From contig JBKJUK010000212.1 of NCBI GenBank assembly GCA_046590705.1, positions 1 to 15,328 of the forward strand: a DNA stretch of 15,328 nt. The letters are read 5' to 3'. Positions 7,038-13,224 of this stretch are shown here, in pieces. The stretch is from JBKJUK01 sp046590705. GTDB lineage: Bacteria; Acidobacteriota; Thermoanaerobaculia; Gp7-AA8. Both the position numbers and the translations under genes were made by a program. Position 1 is the stretch's first letter. Each line of letters begins with the position of its first letter. Under the pieces are notes generated by a model, which was given only the letters and a program-made list of their open reading frames with translations, was not told where the DNA came from and did no database searches.

Positions 7038-7145
7038 TGCGCAATGCTCCCAGCCACTTTCGCCGCTCTCCCGAAGCCGGAGCCGTTCTGCTTGAAGTCC
7101 TGTGTCCAAACGGACCGCACTAGACCTGACAGAGTGTGAACGTCG

Positions 7146-7238
7146 CGATGCCGCCCCTCCGGGACTCAAGACAATGTCGACGGGTCCTGTTTCCCAGGCC
7201 TCACGGCCTTGGCTACACCGATGCCGCCCTCCGGGCTG
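7146..7238 (+). repeat. Multi-hairpin dispersed repeat, copy 1
   Basis: The order is CGATGCCGCCCCTCCGGG, a 28-nt variable middle, CCAGGCCTCACGGCCTTGG (hairpin), GCT, then CGATGCCGCCCTCCGGGCTGG (first 20 nt typical). The same order recurs at 15217-15316 and, inverted, at 15028-15126. This copy is more diverged: its central stem is imperfect. It carries no coding capacity. Confidence 0.7.
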
Positions 7239-7269
7239 GAAAGCCAAAACCTGTCGCGCTTCTACCTAA

Positions 7270-7347
7270 CCCGCCTTCCTCACACTCCGTCTGATGCGGC
7301 GGTGGCTAGCCGCCTGTCCGCGCTTTCAGTCGCGCATGTGAGGCGGG
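7270..7347. repeat. Nested inverted repeat (structured element)
   Basis: CCCGCC (7270-7275) and CTCACA (7279-7284) pair with TGTGAGGCGGG (7337-7347), leaving a 3-nt bulge; inside, GGCGG (7298-7302) pairs with CCGCC (7310-7314). The result is a two-tier stem typical of mobile intergenic palindromes. No terminator-like U-tract is present. Confidence 0.45.
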
Positions 7348-7474
7348 ACCGCAGTTCGCTTCTCCGGAACAAATCGTACTCCCGCGCAAAATGGGCTGTT
7401 GGCATCGTTACTCACGACAGATGCAGACCGTCTCGAAGTGCTGACGGCATCGTTCAGATAGAATCGAGGGGAAC

Positions 7475-9106
7475 ATGGCCGACAAAGAGAAAAAACCGGA
7501 CGCAGACAAGAAGTTCGAGACGACCTCCGGAATCATCGTCTCCCCGCTCTATGACGCGACCTCCCTCCAGGAGAGAAAGTTCGACGCCTCCAATGACCTC
7601 GGACAACCAGCCGCGTTTCCGTACACCCGCGGAGTCCAGAAGTCGATGTACCGCGGCAGGTTCTGGACGATGCGGCAGTATGCCGGGTTCTCTACCGCAG
7701 CCGAATCAAACGAGAGATACCGATATCTGCTGGAACGGGGCACGACCGGCCTTTCCGTCGCGTTCGATCTTCCGACGCAGATCGGCCTCGATTCCGACGA
7801 TAAGCTGGCCCGAGGCGAGGTCGGCAAAGTTGGTGTGGCCATTGACTCGATCGATGACATGGAGACGCTGCTCTCCGGGATTCCGCTCGACAAGGTCTCT
7901 GTCTCGATGACCATCAATGCTCCGGCGGCCATTCTGCTGGCCATGGTGCTGGTGGTCGCGGAACGTCAGGGAGTGGCGTGGGACAAACTGGGCGGCACGA
8001 TCCAGAACGACATCCTGAAAGAATATGCAGCGCGCGGGACGTACATCTTTCCGCCTGCGCCTTCGCTTCGCCTCGTGTCGGATCTGTTCGAATTCTGCTC
8101 GCAGCAGGTGCCGCGATGGAACACCATCTCGATCTCCGGTTACCACATCCGGGAGGCTGGTTCCACGGCCGTGCAGGAAGTTGCTTTCACTCTGGCCAAC
8201 GGACTGCAGTATGTGCGAAGCGCTGTCGCCCGCGGCCTGCAGATCGATTCATTCGCTCCTCGCATCTCCTTCTTCTTTAACGCCCACAACAATTTCCTCG
8301 AGGAGATCGCGAAGTTTCGTGCTGCCCGAAAACTATGGGCCCGACTGATCAAAAAGGAGTTCTCTCCTACCGATCCGAAATCACTGATGTTGCGCTTTCA
8401 TGCGCAGACGGCCGGATCCACTCTCACTGCGCAGCAGCCGGAGAACAATGTGGTTCGTGTCGCTTACCAGGCCATGGCTGCAGTGTTCGGCGGTTGTCAA
8501 TCGCTGCACACCAACTCACGCGATGAGGCGCTGGCTCTACCTACTGAGGAATCGGCCAGGATCGCGCTTCGTACGCAGCAGGTGCTGGCTTACGAGACTG
8601 GCGTGACGGATTTCGTAGATCCGTTCGCAGGCTCATATGCCGTGGAGAGCCTGACTCTGGACATCGAGCGCGAAGCGGAAGCTCTGATCGAACGGATCGA
8701 GGCGATGGGTGGTGCACTGGCCGCGATCGAGACTGGTTTCATGCAGAGCGAGATCGGTGACGCCGCGTACGTTGCTCAGCGCGCGCTGGAAGAGAAGCAG
8801 GCCATCGTGGTCGGAGTCAATCAGTTCGCCGAAAGCGGGGCGATTCCGCTACCGATCCTGAAGATCGCGGAATGGGTCGAGCCCGAGCAGGTGAACCGAC
8901 TACAGGAATTCAGGAAAAGCCGCGATGACGACGCCGAGGCGATTTCGCGAAGAACATTCGCGTTGCAGAAGCTCGATGAGGCGGCGCGCTCCGAGCAGAA
9001 TCTCATGCCGCTCATCGTCGAGGCCGTTCGATGCAGTGCTACGCTCGGCGAGATCGTCACCACGTTGAAAACTACGTTCGGGGAGCATCGTGATCCCGGC
9101 TTCTGA
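7475..9106 (+). CDS. Methylmalonyl-CoA mutase large subunit (catalytic TIM-barrel chain only)
   Basis: 543 residues matching the catalytic (substrate-binding TIM-barrel) part of adenosylcobalamin-dependent acyl-CoA mutases. The enzyme interconverts (R)-methylmalonyl-CoA and succinyl-CoA in propionate and branched-chain metabolism. By alignment from memory with Propionibacterium MutB, Tyr89, Arg207 and His244 correspond to Y69 (RQYAGFST), R187 (KEYAARGTYIFPP) and H224 (SISGYHIREAG). The Tyr/Arg pair favours methylmalonyl-CoA over isobutyryl- or 2-hydroxyisobutyryl-CoA. The chain ends without a B12-binding domain, so a separate small subunit (McmA2 type) is needed; it is not in the window. Start ATG 7475 has GAGGGG 3 nt upstream. 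The stop overlaps the next gene by 17 nt. Confidence 0.95.
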   Translation: MADKEKKPDADKKFETTSGIIVSPLYDATSLQERKFDASNDLGQPAAFPYTRGVQKSMYRGRFWTMRQYAGFSTAAESNERYRYLLERGTTGLSVAFDLPTQIGLDSDDKLARGEVGKVGVAIDSIDDMETLLSGIPLDKVSVSMTINAPAAILLAMVLVVAERQGVAWDKLGGTIQNDILKEYAARGTYIFPPAPSLRLVSDLFEFCSQQVPRWNTISISGYHIREAGSTAVQEVAFTLANGLQYVRSAVARGLQIDSFAPRISFFFNAHNNFLEEIAKFRAARKLWARLIKKEFSPTDPKSLMLRFHAQTAGSTLTAQQPENNVVRVAYQAMAAVFGGCQSLHTNSRDEALALPTEESARIALRTQQVLAYETGVTDFVDPFAGSYAVESLTLDIEREAEALIERIEAMGGALAAIETGFMQSEIGDAAYVAQRALEEKQAIVVGVNQFAESGAIPLPILKIAEWVEPEQVNRLQEFRKSRDDDAEAISRRTFALQKLDEAARSEQNLMPLIVEAVRCSATLGEIVTTLKTTFGEHRDPGF

Positions 9107-9389
9107 ACGAGTCCTTGTGCTGGTGCGCCTCTCCCTCGGGATCTTCTTTCTGATCCTGGGAATCATCGGGCTCATTCTTCCGGTCGTGCCGCAGACGATC
9201 TTTTTGTTACTCGCGGCCGTTCTGCTTTTCCCGAAGCATCCTACCGTTCGAAAGCTGTCGACGAAATTCGGGCCGCGCTTCCCTCGACTCTTCGCCCTTC
9301 TTCGCCGATTTGGCGTGGACACCGGTGCAGTTGCGGAACCGGCGCACGAGGACAGCACATCGCCCCGTTCACCGGCAGATCCTATGTAG
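9090..9389 (+). CDS. Small YbaN/DUF454-like inner-membrane protein
   Basis: 99 residues with two predicted membrane helices (about 10-31 and 35-48) separated by a PVVPQT turn; GIIGLILPVVPQTIFLLLAA resembles the G-L-x-LP-x-x-P-T core of the YbaN/DUF454 family, whose role is unknown. A basic, Arg/Lys-rich segment follows (50-74), then a polar tail. It starts at GTG 9090, inside the mutase gene (17-nt overlap), with GGGGAG at 9080-9085 as ribosome binding site, so translation is probably coupled to the mutase. A PGPGW-type small membrane protein is an alternative. Confidence is good for the gene and moderate for the family. Confidence 0.75.
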   Translation: MIPASERVLVLVRLSLGIFFLILGIIGLILPVVPQTIFLLLAAVLLFPKHPTVRKLSTKFGPRFPRLFALLRRFGVDTGAVAEPAHEDSTSPRSPADPM

Positions 9390-9452
9390 TCTTTCCTCTC
9401 TGCATGGGCGCACAGGTAGTCGTGTGGATCAATCTTTATAAAAAATCAGGGC

Positions 9453-9575
9453 TTGTGTGGCACAGGCAATCCTGCCTGTGACGGGAGACAGTAGTTCTCG
9501 GCCTGATCAGTTCGGAAGTCGAGAGCTCCGAACTCAGTGCATCCAGTCACAGGCAGGATTGCCTGTGCCACACAA
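9453..9575. repeat. REPIN-like element: two inverted palindromic arms
   Basis: The 30-nt arms 9453-9482 and 9546-9575 are perfect reverse complements. Each arm is itself a hairpin (CACAGGCA-ATCC-TGCCTGTG, 8-bp stem and 4-nt loop, at 9461-9480 in the left arm). The 63-nt spacer holds another stem, AGTTCGGA (9509-9516) with TCCGAACT (9527-9534). Two REP-type palindromes in inverted orientation are the definition of a REPIN, an element moved in trans by RAYT transposases. No RAYT gene lies in the window. It may also end the upstream transcript. Confidence 0.75.
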
Positions 9576-9701
9576 TCGCTGCCAGTCGACCTGATGTTTC
9601 TTTACCGGACCACGAAACCCAGAGTAGAAACTTTGGCTACCGACGGATCTTCTGGTGACGCGAACCTCGTGACAAATGCGGGCCGACCCCGAAACCGCAA
9701 C

Positions 9702-9707
9702 TATAAT
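9702..9707 (+). promoter_or_regulatory. Candidate -10 box of a near-leaderless carA promoter
   Basis: A perfect TATAAT ends 8 nt before the carA ATG (9716), which has no Shine-Dalgarno sequence. Transcription would begin at about 9714. No good -35 hexamer is visible at standard spacing; GTGACA at 9669-9674 is too far away. Confidence 0.4.
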
Positions 9708-9715
9708 GCGCGCCC

Positions 9716-10822
9716 ATGATCCCTGCGCGACTCATTCTCGAAGACGGTACCGTCTATACCGGTGAAGCGTTCGGGTCCGTTGCGGCGAGTATTGGTGAGG
9801 TCGTCTTCAACACCTCGATGACCGGTTACCAGGAAATCTGCACGGACCCCTCGTACCGCTTTCAAATCGTGGTGATGACCTACCCGCACATGGGAAACTA
9901 CGGAACATCTCCGGTTGCCGAGCAGAGCGACAAGCCACAGGTGGCAGGTCTGGCCGTTCGCGAACTCTCCCCGCCCGGTTCACTCAACTCGGACTGCGTC
10001 TCTCTCGAGTCCTACCTTCACACGCACGGCGTGGCTGGCATTGCAGGGCTCGACACACGCGCACTGACGCGAAAAATCCGGTCGGCCGGCGCAATGCGCG
10101 GGATGATCAGCACCGACAGCACCCTTTCCGATGTCGAGGCCGTGCGTCAGATCAAGAACGCGCCTTCGATGTCCGGACTTGACCTGGTGCAGAAAGTCAC
10201 AGCACTGCGACCCTACGCCCTCGATCAGAAGTTCAGCGGACAGCCGAAGCGTCGCATCGCCGTCTACGATTTCGGCGTGAAGCGCGACATCCTCAGACGC
10301 CTCGCTGCCGACGGCTCGGAGATCATCGTGTATCCCGCCACTACCCACGCCGAAGAGATCCTGAATGCCGGCTTCGACGGCGTGGTCCTCTCGAACGGTC
10401 CCGGCGATCCGGAACCGGTGACCTACGCGCAGGAGAACATACGCAAACTGATCGGCCGGGTCCCTCTTCTCGGGATCTGTCTCGGACATCAGCTTCTGGG
10501 CATAGCCCTCGGCGGGAAAACCTTCAAACTGAAGTTCGGCCATCGCGGCGGCAACCATCCGGTGCAGGAGATCTCCAGCGGAAAGATCGAGATTACCGCG
10601 CAGAATCACGGTTTCGCAGTGGACGCAGAGTCGCTCCCAGCGTCCGAGATCGAACAGACCCACATCAATTTGAACGATGGAACTCTCGAGGGCTTCCGAC
10701 ACAGAAGCCACCCGCTGATCGCCATTCAATACCATCCCGAATCAGCGCCCGGCCCACACGACTCCTTCCACATCTTCACTGAATTCGCAGCTCTGGTGGA
10801 CGAAGTCAAAGCGCGGTCGTGA
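9716..10822 (+). CDS. carA: Carbamoyl-phosphate synthase small (glutaminase) subunit
   Basis: 368 residues, the usual length for CarA (about 360-390). It hydrolyses glutamine and channels ammonia to CarB, which makes carbamoyl phosphate for pyrimidine and arginine synthesis. The N-terminal CPSase small-chain domain (about 3-130: LEDGTVYTGEAFG, FNTSMTGYQEICTDPSY, GNYG) is followed by a class I glutamine amidotransferase domain (about 180-360) with SNGPGDP (226-232), nucleophile C255 in GICLGHQ, and H340 and E342 in YHPE. All the catalytic residues are present. The start is the ATG at 9716; no ribosome binding site, but a TATAAT box immediately upstream. carB does not follow; a permease gene begins 63 nt later on the same strand. 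Confidence 0.97.
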   Translation: MIPARLILEDGTVYTGEAFGSVAASIGEVVFNTSMTGYQEICTDPSYRFQIVVMTYPHMGNYGTSPVAEQSDKPQVAGLAVRELSPPGSLNSDCVSLESYLHTHGVAGIAGLDTRALTRKIRSAGAMRGMISTDSTLSDVEAVRQIKNAPSMSGLDLVQKVTALRPYALDQKFSGQPKRRIAVYDFGVKRDILRRLAADGSEIIVYPATTHAEEILNAGFDGVVLSNGPGDPEPVTYAQENIRKLIGRVPLLGICLGHQLLGIALGGKTFKLKFGHRGGNHPVQEISSGKIEITAQNHGFAVDAESLPASEIEQTHINLNDGTLEGFRHRSHPLIAIQYHPESAPGPHDSFHIFTEFAALVDEVKARS

Positions 10823-10885
10823 GATCGGGATGAAACGACAAGGCCGGATGCTCGGCGCAGAGTCGACCATGATGGTGAGAACTCG

Positions 10886-12106
10886 TTGAACCTTCCTCTC
10901 CGCATCGCCTGGCGATACTTTCGCCGCCCCACCGACAAGCTCGTCTCTGCGGTAGGCATCGTCTCCGTACTCGGTCTGGTCATCGGCGTGATGGCGCTGG
11001 TGGTTTCGATGGGACTCATGACCGGCTACCGCGAGGATCTGCAGAAGAAGCTTCTCGGAGGAAACGCAGAGATCTACGTCTACGCGCTCAGCGGGGCTGA
11101 ACGCCCGCTCAGCGGTGCCCGCGGCCGAATCGCTGCTGTCCCGGAAGTGCTCGACGTGGCGCCGGTCATCTTTCAGCAGGCCCTGGTCTCATCGGAGAAC
11201 TTCTCCACTGGCGAGCAGGTGATGATCAAAGGCATCGAGGCCAAGCGAGCCCGCACTGCCACCATGCTGAGTAAAATCGTAGGCCCATCGGGCACGTTCA
11301 GAGATTCGGATGGCATCGCAGGGATCAGTCTCGGAAAATATCTGGCGCAGAAGCTTGGTGTGCAGAAAGGCTCTTCAGTCTTGCTGACCGTGCCGACGGA
11401 GAAAAGTGGTTCGTTTCTTCCTCGCACCGCTACCTTCCCGGTTCATCACGTTTACGAGACCGGATTCTTCGAGTTCGACGCGCACTGGCTGTTCCTCGAT
11501 CTTTCAGAGGCGGCCAGCCTTGTTGAAAAGACCGATCCGAACCTTCTCGAAGTGAAACTGAAGCCGGATGCGGATCTGAATCTCGCAATGCGCAAGATCG
11601 ACAATCTTCTCGGCTTCGGCTTCGCGGTTTCAGACTGGCGCTCCATGAACAGGCAACTCTTCTCGATGTTGCAGGTGCAACAGCTCGTTCTATTCATTGT
11701 GATCGGGCTGATCGTCTTCGTTTCGACGTTCAACATCGTTTCGACCCTGATCATGACCGTACATGAAAAGCGGCGGGAAATCGGGATGCTGATTTCGATG
11801 GGGGCCGAAGCAAGAACGATCCGCCAGATTTTCGTCTGGTACGGAACTCTTGTCGGAATCGTAGGCACAGCCATAGGAATCTTTCTTGGCGTACTGCTCT
11901 GTTCCATTCTCACGAAGTTCGAGCTGGTTTCGTTTGGACCAGAAATCGCCGAGGTTTACTTCGTGAGCTCGATCCCATTTTTGAACCGCCCGCGTGACCT
12001 GCTGGTCATTGCGATGTTCGCGGTGATGGTGTCGTTCCTGGCGACTCTCATCCCGTCCACACGCGCAGCGCGACTGAAGGCCGTCGATGCCATGCGATAC
12101 GAGTAG
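10886..12106 (+). CDS. LolC/LolE-type lipoprotein-release ABC transporter permease
   Basis: 406 residues, the normal length for LolC/E. It is an inner-membrane permease of the FtsX/LolCE family, which with the ATPase LolD extracts outer-membrane-bound lipoproteins and hands them to LolA. Four membrane helices are visible (about 20-43, 266-290, 318-342, 371-391) with a large periplasmic domain (about 45-260) between the first two. The N-terminus LRIAWRYFRR and the C-terminal TRAARLKAVDAMRYE are typical, as is TVHEKRREIGMLISMGA after helix 2, the coupling region facing LolD. The start is TTG 10886, with GGTGAG at 10874-10879. No lolD or second permease is adjacent, so a single LolCE-like (LolF-type) permease working with a distant lolD is likely. 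MacB-like permeases are less likely given the length and motifs. Confidence 0.9.
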   Translation: MNLPLRIAWRYFRRPTDKLVSAVGIVSVLGLVIGVMALVVSMGLMTGYREDLQKKLLGGNAEIYVYALSGAERPLSGARGRIAAVPEVLDVAPVIFQQALVSSENFSTGEQVMIKGIEAKRARTATMLSKIVGPSGTFRDSDGIAGISLGKYLAQKLGVQKGSSVLLTVPTEKSGSFLPRTATFPVHHVYETGFFEFDAHWLFLDLSEAASLVEKTDPNLLEVKLKPDADLNLAMRKIDNLLGFGFAVSDWRSMNRQLFSMLQVQQLVLFIVIGLIVFVSTFNIVSTLIMTVHEKRREIGMLISMGAEARTIRQIFVWYGTLVGIVGTAIGIFLGVLLCSILTKFELVSFGPEIAEVYFVSSIPFLNRPRDLLVIAMFAVMVSFLATLIPSTRAARLKAVDAMRYE

Positions 12107-12399
12107 GCGATCGAAGTTGTGTGAGTTCGGGCCCGGGCCTCCGCGCTAACTTACTCGAGGAATTGTGTAGGGGCGCGTTGCGCGCGTCCGCTCTCCGGTG
12201 CACTTCGCGAACACGGACGGGGGAGCGGGCGAACGCAGTTCGCCCCTACGAGGGAGACCTTGTCGTAGGTTAACGCGTTGGGGGTGCCGGGGCCCTTCAC
12301 ATACGAGATGCGTCCCGGCAGCGGGGCCAGACTAGCCGGGATCACCACCCGATTTCTCACAAGGTCTGCTGCAAAACGCCAGGAGACTGCAGTGAATTG
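12107..12399. other. Convergent intergenic region with inverted repeat
   Basis: This 293-nt gap between the convergent permease and murI genes is non-coding. It contains a GGCCCGGGCC palindrome (12129-12138) that could end the permease transcript, the long inverted repeat 12167-12249, and a weaker 9-bp pair AGACCTTGT/ACAAGGTCT (12255-12263 and 12359-12367) that may be chance. Confidence 0.45.
12167..12249. repeat. Long imperfect inverted repeat (GTAGGGGCG type)
   Basis: The arms 12167-12194 and 12222-12249 align as reverse complements over 28 nt with about 20 matches; the outer 9 bp (GTAGGGGCG/CGCCCCTAC) are perfect. The central loop is about 27 nt. It resembles the GTAGGGGCGAAC...GTTCGCCCCTAC palindromes dispersed between genes in several phyla. 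Its place between two convergent genes is typical of such elements. Confidence 0.65.
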
Positions 12400-13224
12400 T
12401 CAGGTCGCGGAAAGGTCTACAAGATCGAGAGCTTCGACTTCTGACTCGAGAAATTCTCCAGCGATTCTCCGGAAACGCTCCGCCGCGTCGGTCACGAGGA
12501 ACTGACGAAACGGCGCGGTCCGATCCTGTCGTTCGGCCGTGCTGCTGCTGAGCAGTTCGACCACGCTCATGGCAGTAGTCTCGGCGGAATCCACGATCGA
12601 GACATCCTCCCCACAGACCTGCGCGATGGTGCTGCGCAGCAACGGGTAATGCGTACATCCCAGGACCAGCGTGTCGATTCCTTCGTCGAGGAGTGGGCGC
12701 AGATACGACTCCGCAACTTCGCGAGAAACCCGCGTGTTGGCCCAGCCCTCTTCGGCAAGGGGAACGAAGAGAGGACAGGCTGCTTCAATCACGCGAAGCG
12801 ACGGGTCGAGCCGATGTATGGCGCGCGTGTAGGCTCCTGAACGCACCGTGCCTTCGGTGGCAATCACACCCACAGAGCCGCGGGTCGCCGCTACTGCTGC
12901 CCGCGCGCCAGGCTCTACGACACCAATGACTGGAATGGACAGGCGAGCCTGCAGTTGCGGCAAGGCCGCCGCAGTGGCTGTGTTGCACGCGACCACCAGC
13001 ATCTTGATGTCACGACGCAAGAGAAAGTCTGCGGCTTCGATTGCGTAGCGCTCGACCACTGCCGGCGACTTCGTCCCATAGGGCACGCGCGCGCAATCCC
13101 CCAGATAGATCAGCGACTCATGCGGAGCGACGCGGGCAATCTCCCGCATCACTGTGAGTCCGCCCACACCGCTGTCGAACACTGCTACGGGGCGGGAGTC
13201 CCCAACTCTACTGTTCGGTGCCAT
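12400..13224 (-). CDS. murI: Glutamate racemase
   Basis: 274 residues, the family's usual size. It makes D-glutamate for peptidoglycan in the cytoplasm. Motifs: FDSGVGGLTV (16-25, with the D17/S18 pair), LGDCARVPYG (41-50), catalytic C80 in VVACNTATAAA, VVEPGARAAV (102-111), CPLFVPLAEEG (150-160) and catalytic C190 in LGCTHYPLL. Both catalytic cysteines are present. A longer in-frame ORF reaches to 13377, but the ATG at 13224 gives the normal N-terminus, and the extra residues are a translation of the neighbouring regulator gene in another frame. The start lies inside the 3' end of the sigma-54 regulator gene (17-nt overlap), suggesting co-transcription and translational coupling. A GGAAGGGA lies rather far upstream. 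Confidence 0.95.
   Translation of the reverse strand: MAPNSRVGDSRPVAVFDSGVGGLTVMREIARVAPHESLIYLGDCARVPYGTKSPAVVERYAIEAADFLLRRDIKMLVVACNTATAAALPQLQARLSIPVIGVVEPGARAAVAATRGSVGVIATEGTVRSGAYTRAIHRLDPSLRVIEAACPLFVPLAEEGWANTRVSREVAESYLRPLLDEGIDTLVLGCTHYPLLRSTIAQVCGEDVSIVDSAETTAMSVVELLSSSTAERQDRTAPFRQFLVTDAAERFRRIAGEFLESEVEALDLVDLSAT

Larger units (their letters stand above)
7024..7474. other. Divergent intergenic region with two repeat elements
   Basis: This 451-nt space between the DUF4388 gene (-) and the mutase gene (+) holds the -10 box at 7032-7037, one copy of the multi-hairpin repeat (7146-7238), a second structured repeat (7270-7347), and the ribosome binding site GAGGGG (7466-7471) of the mutase gene. 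I see no coding region. Confidence 0.5.
9390..9715. other. Intergenic region with REPIN-like element upstream of carA
   Basis: This 326-nt gap has no coding region. It contains an A/T-rich patch (TTTATAAAAAATC, about 9435-9447), the large inverted repeat 9453-9575 with a smaller hairpin inside, and the -10 box at 9702-9707 just before carA. Confidence 0.5.

Noticed and set aside
9458..9474. TGGCAC as a sigma-54 -24 element
   Set aside because: The -12 TTGC is missing at the required spacing and the motif belongs to the inverted-repeat arm.
9980..10735. Minus-strand ORF (251 codons) opposite carA
   Set aside because: Shadow of carA; no independent start signal or domain.
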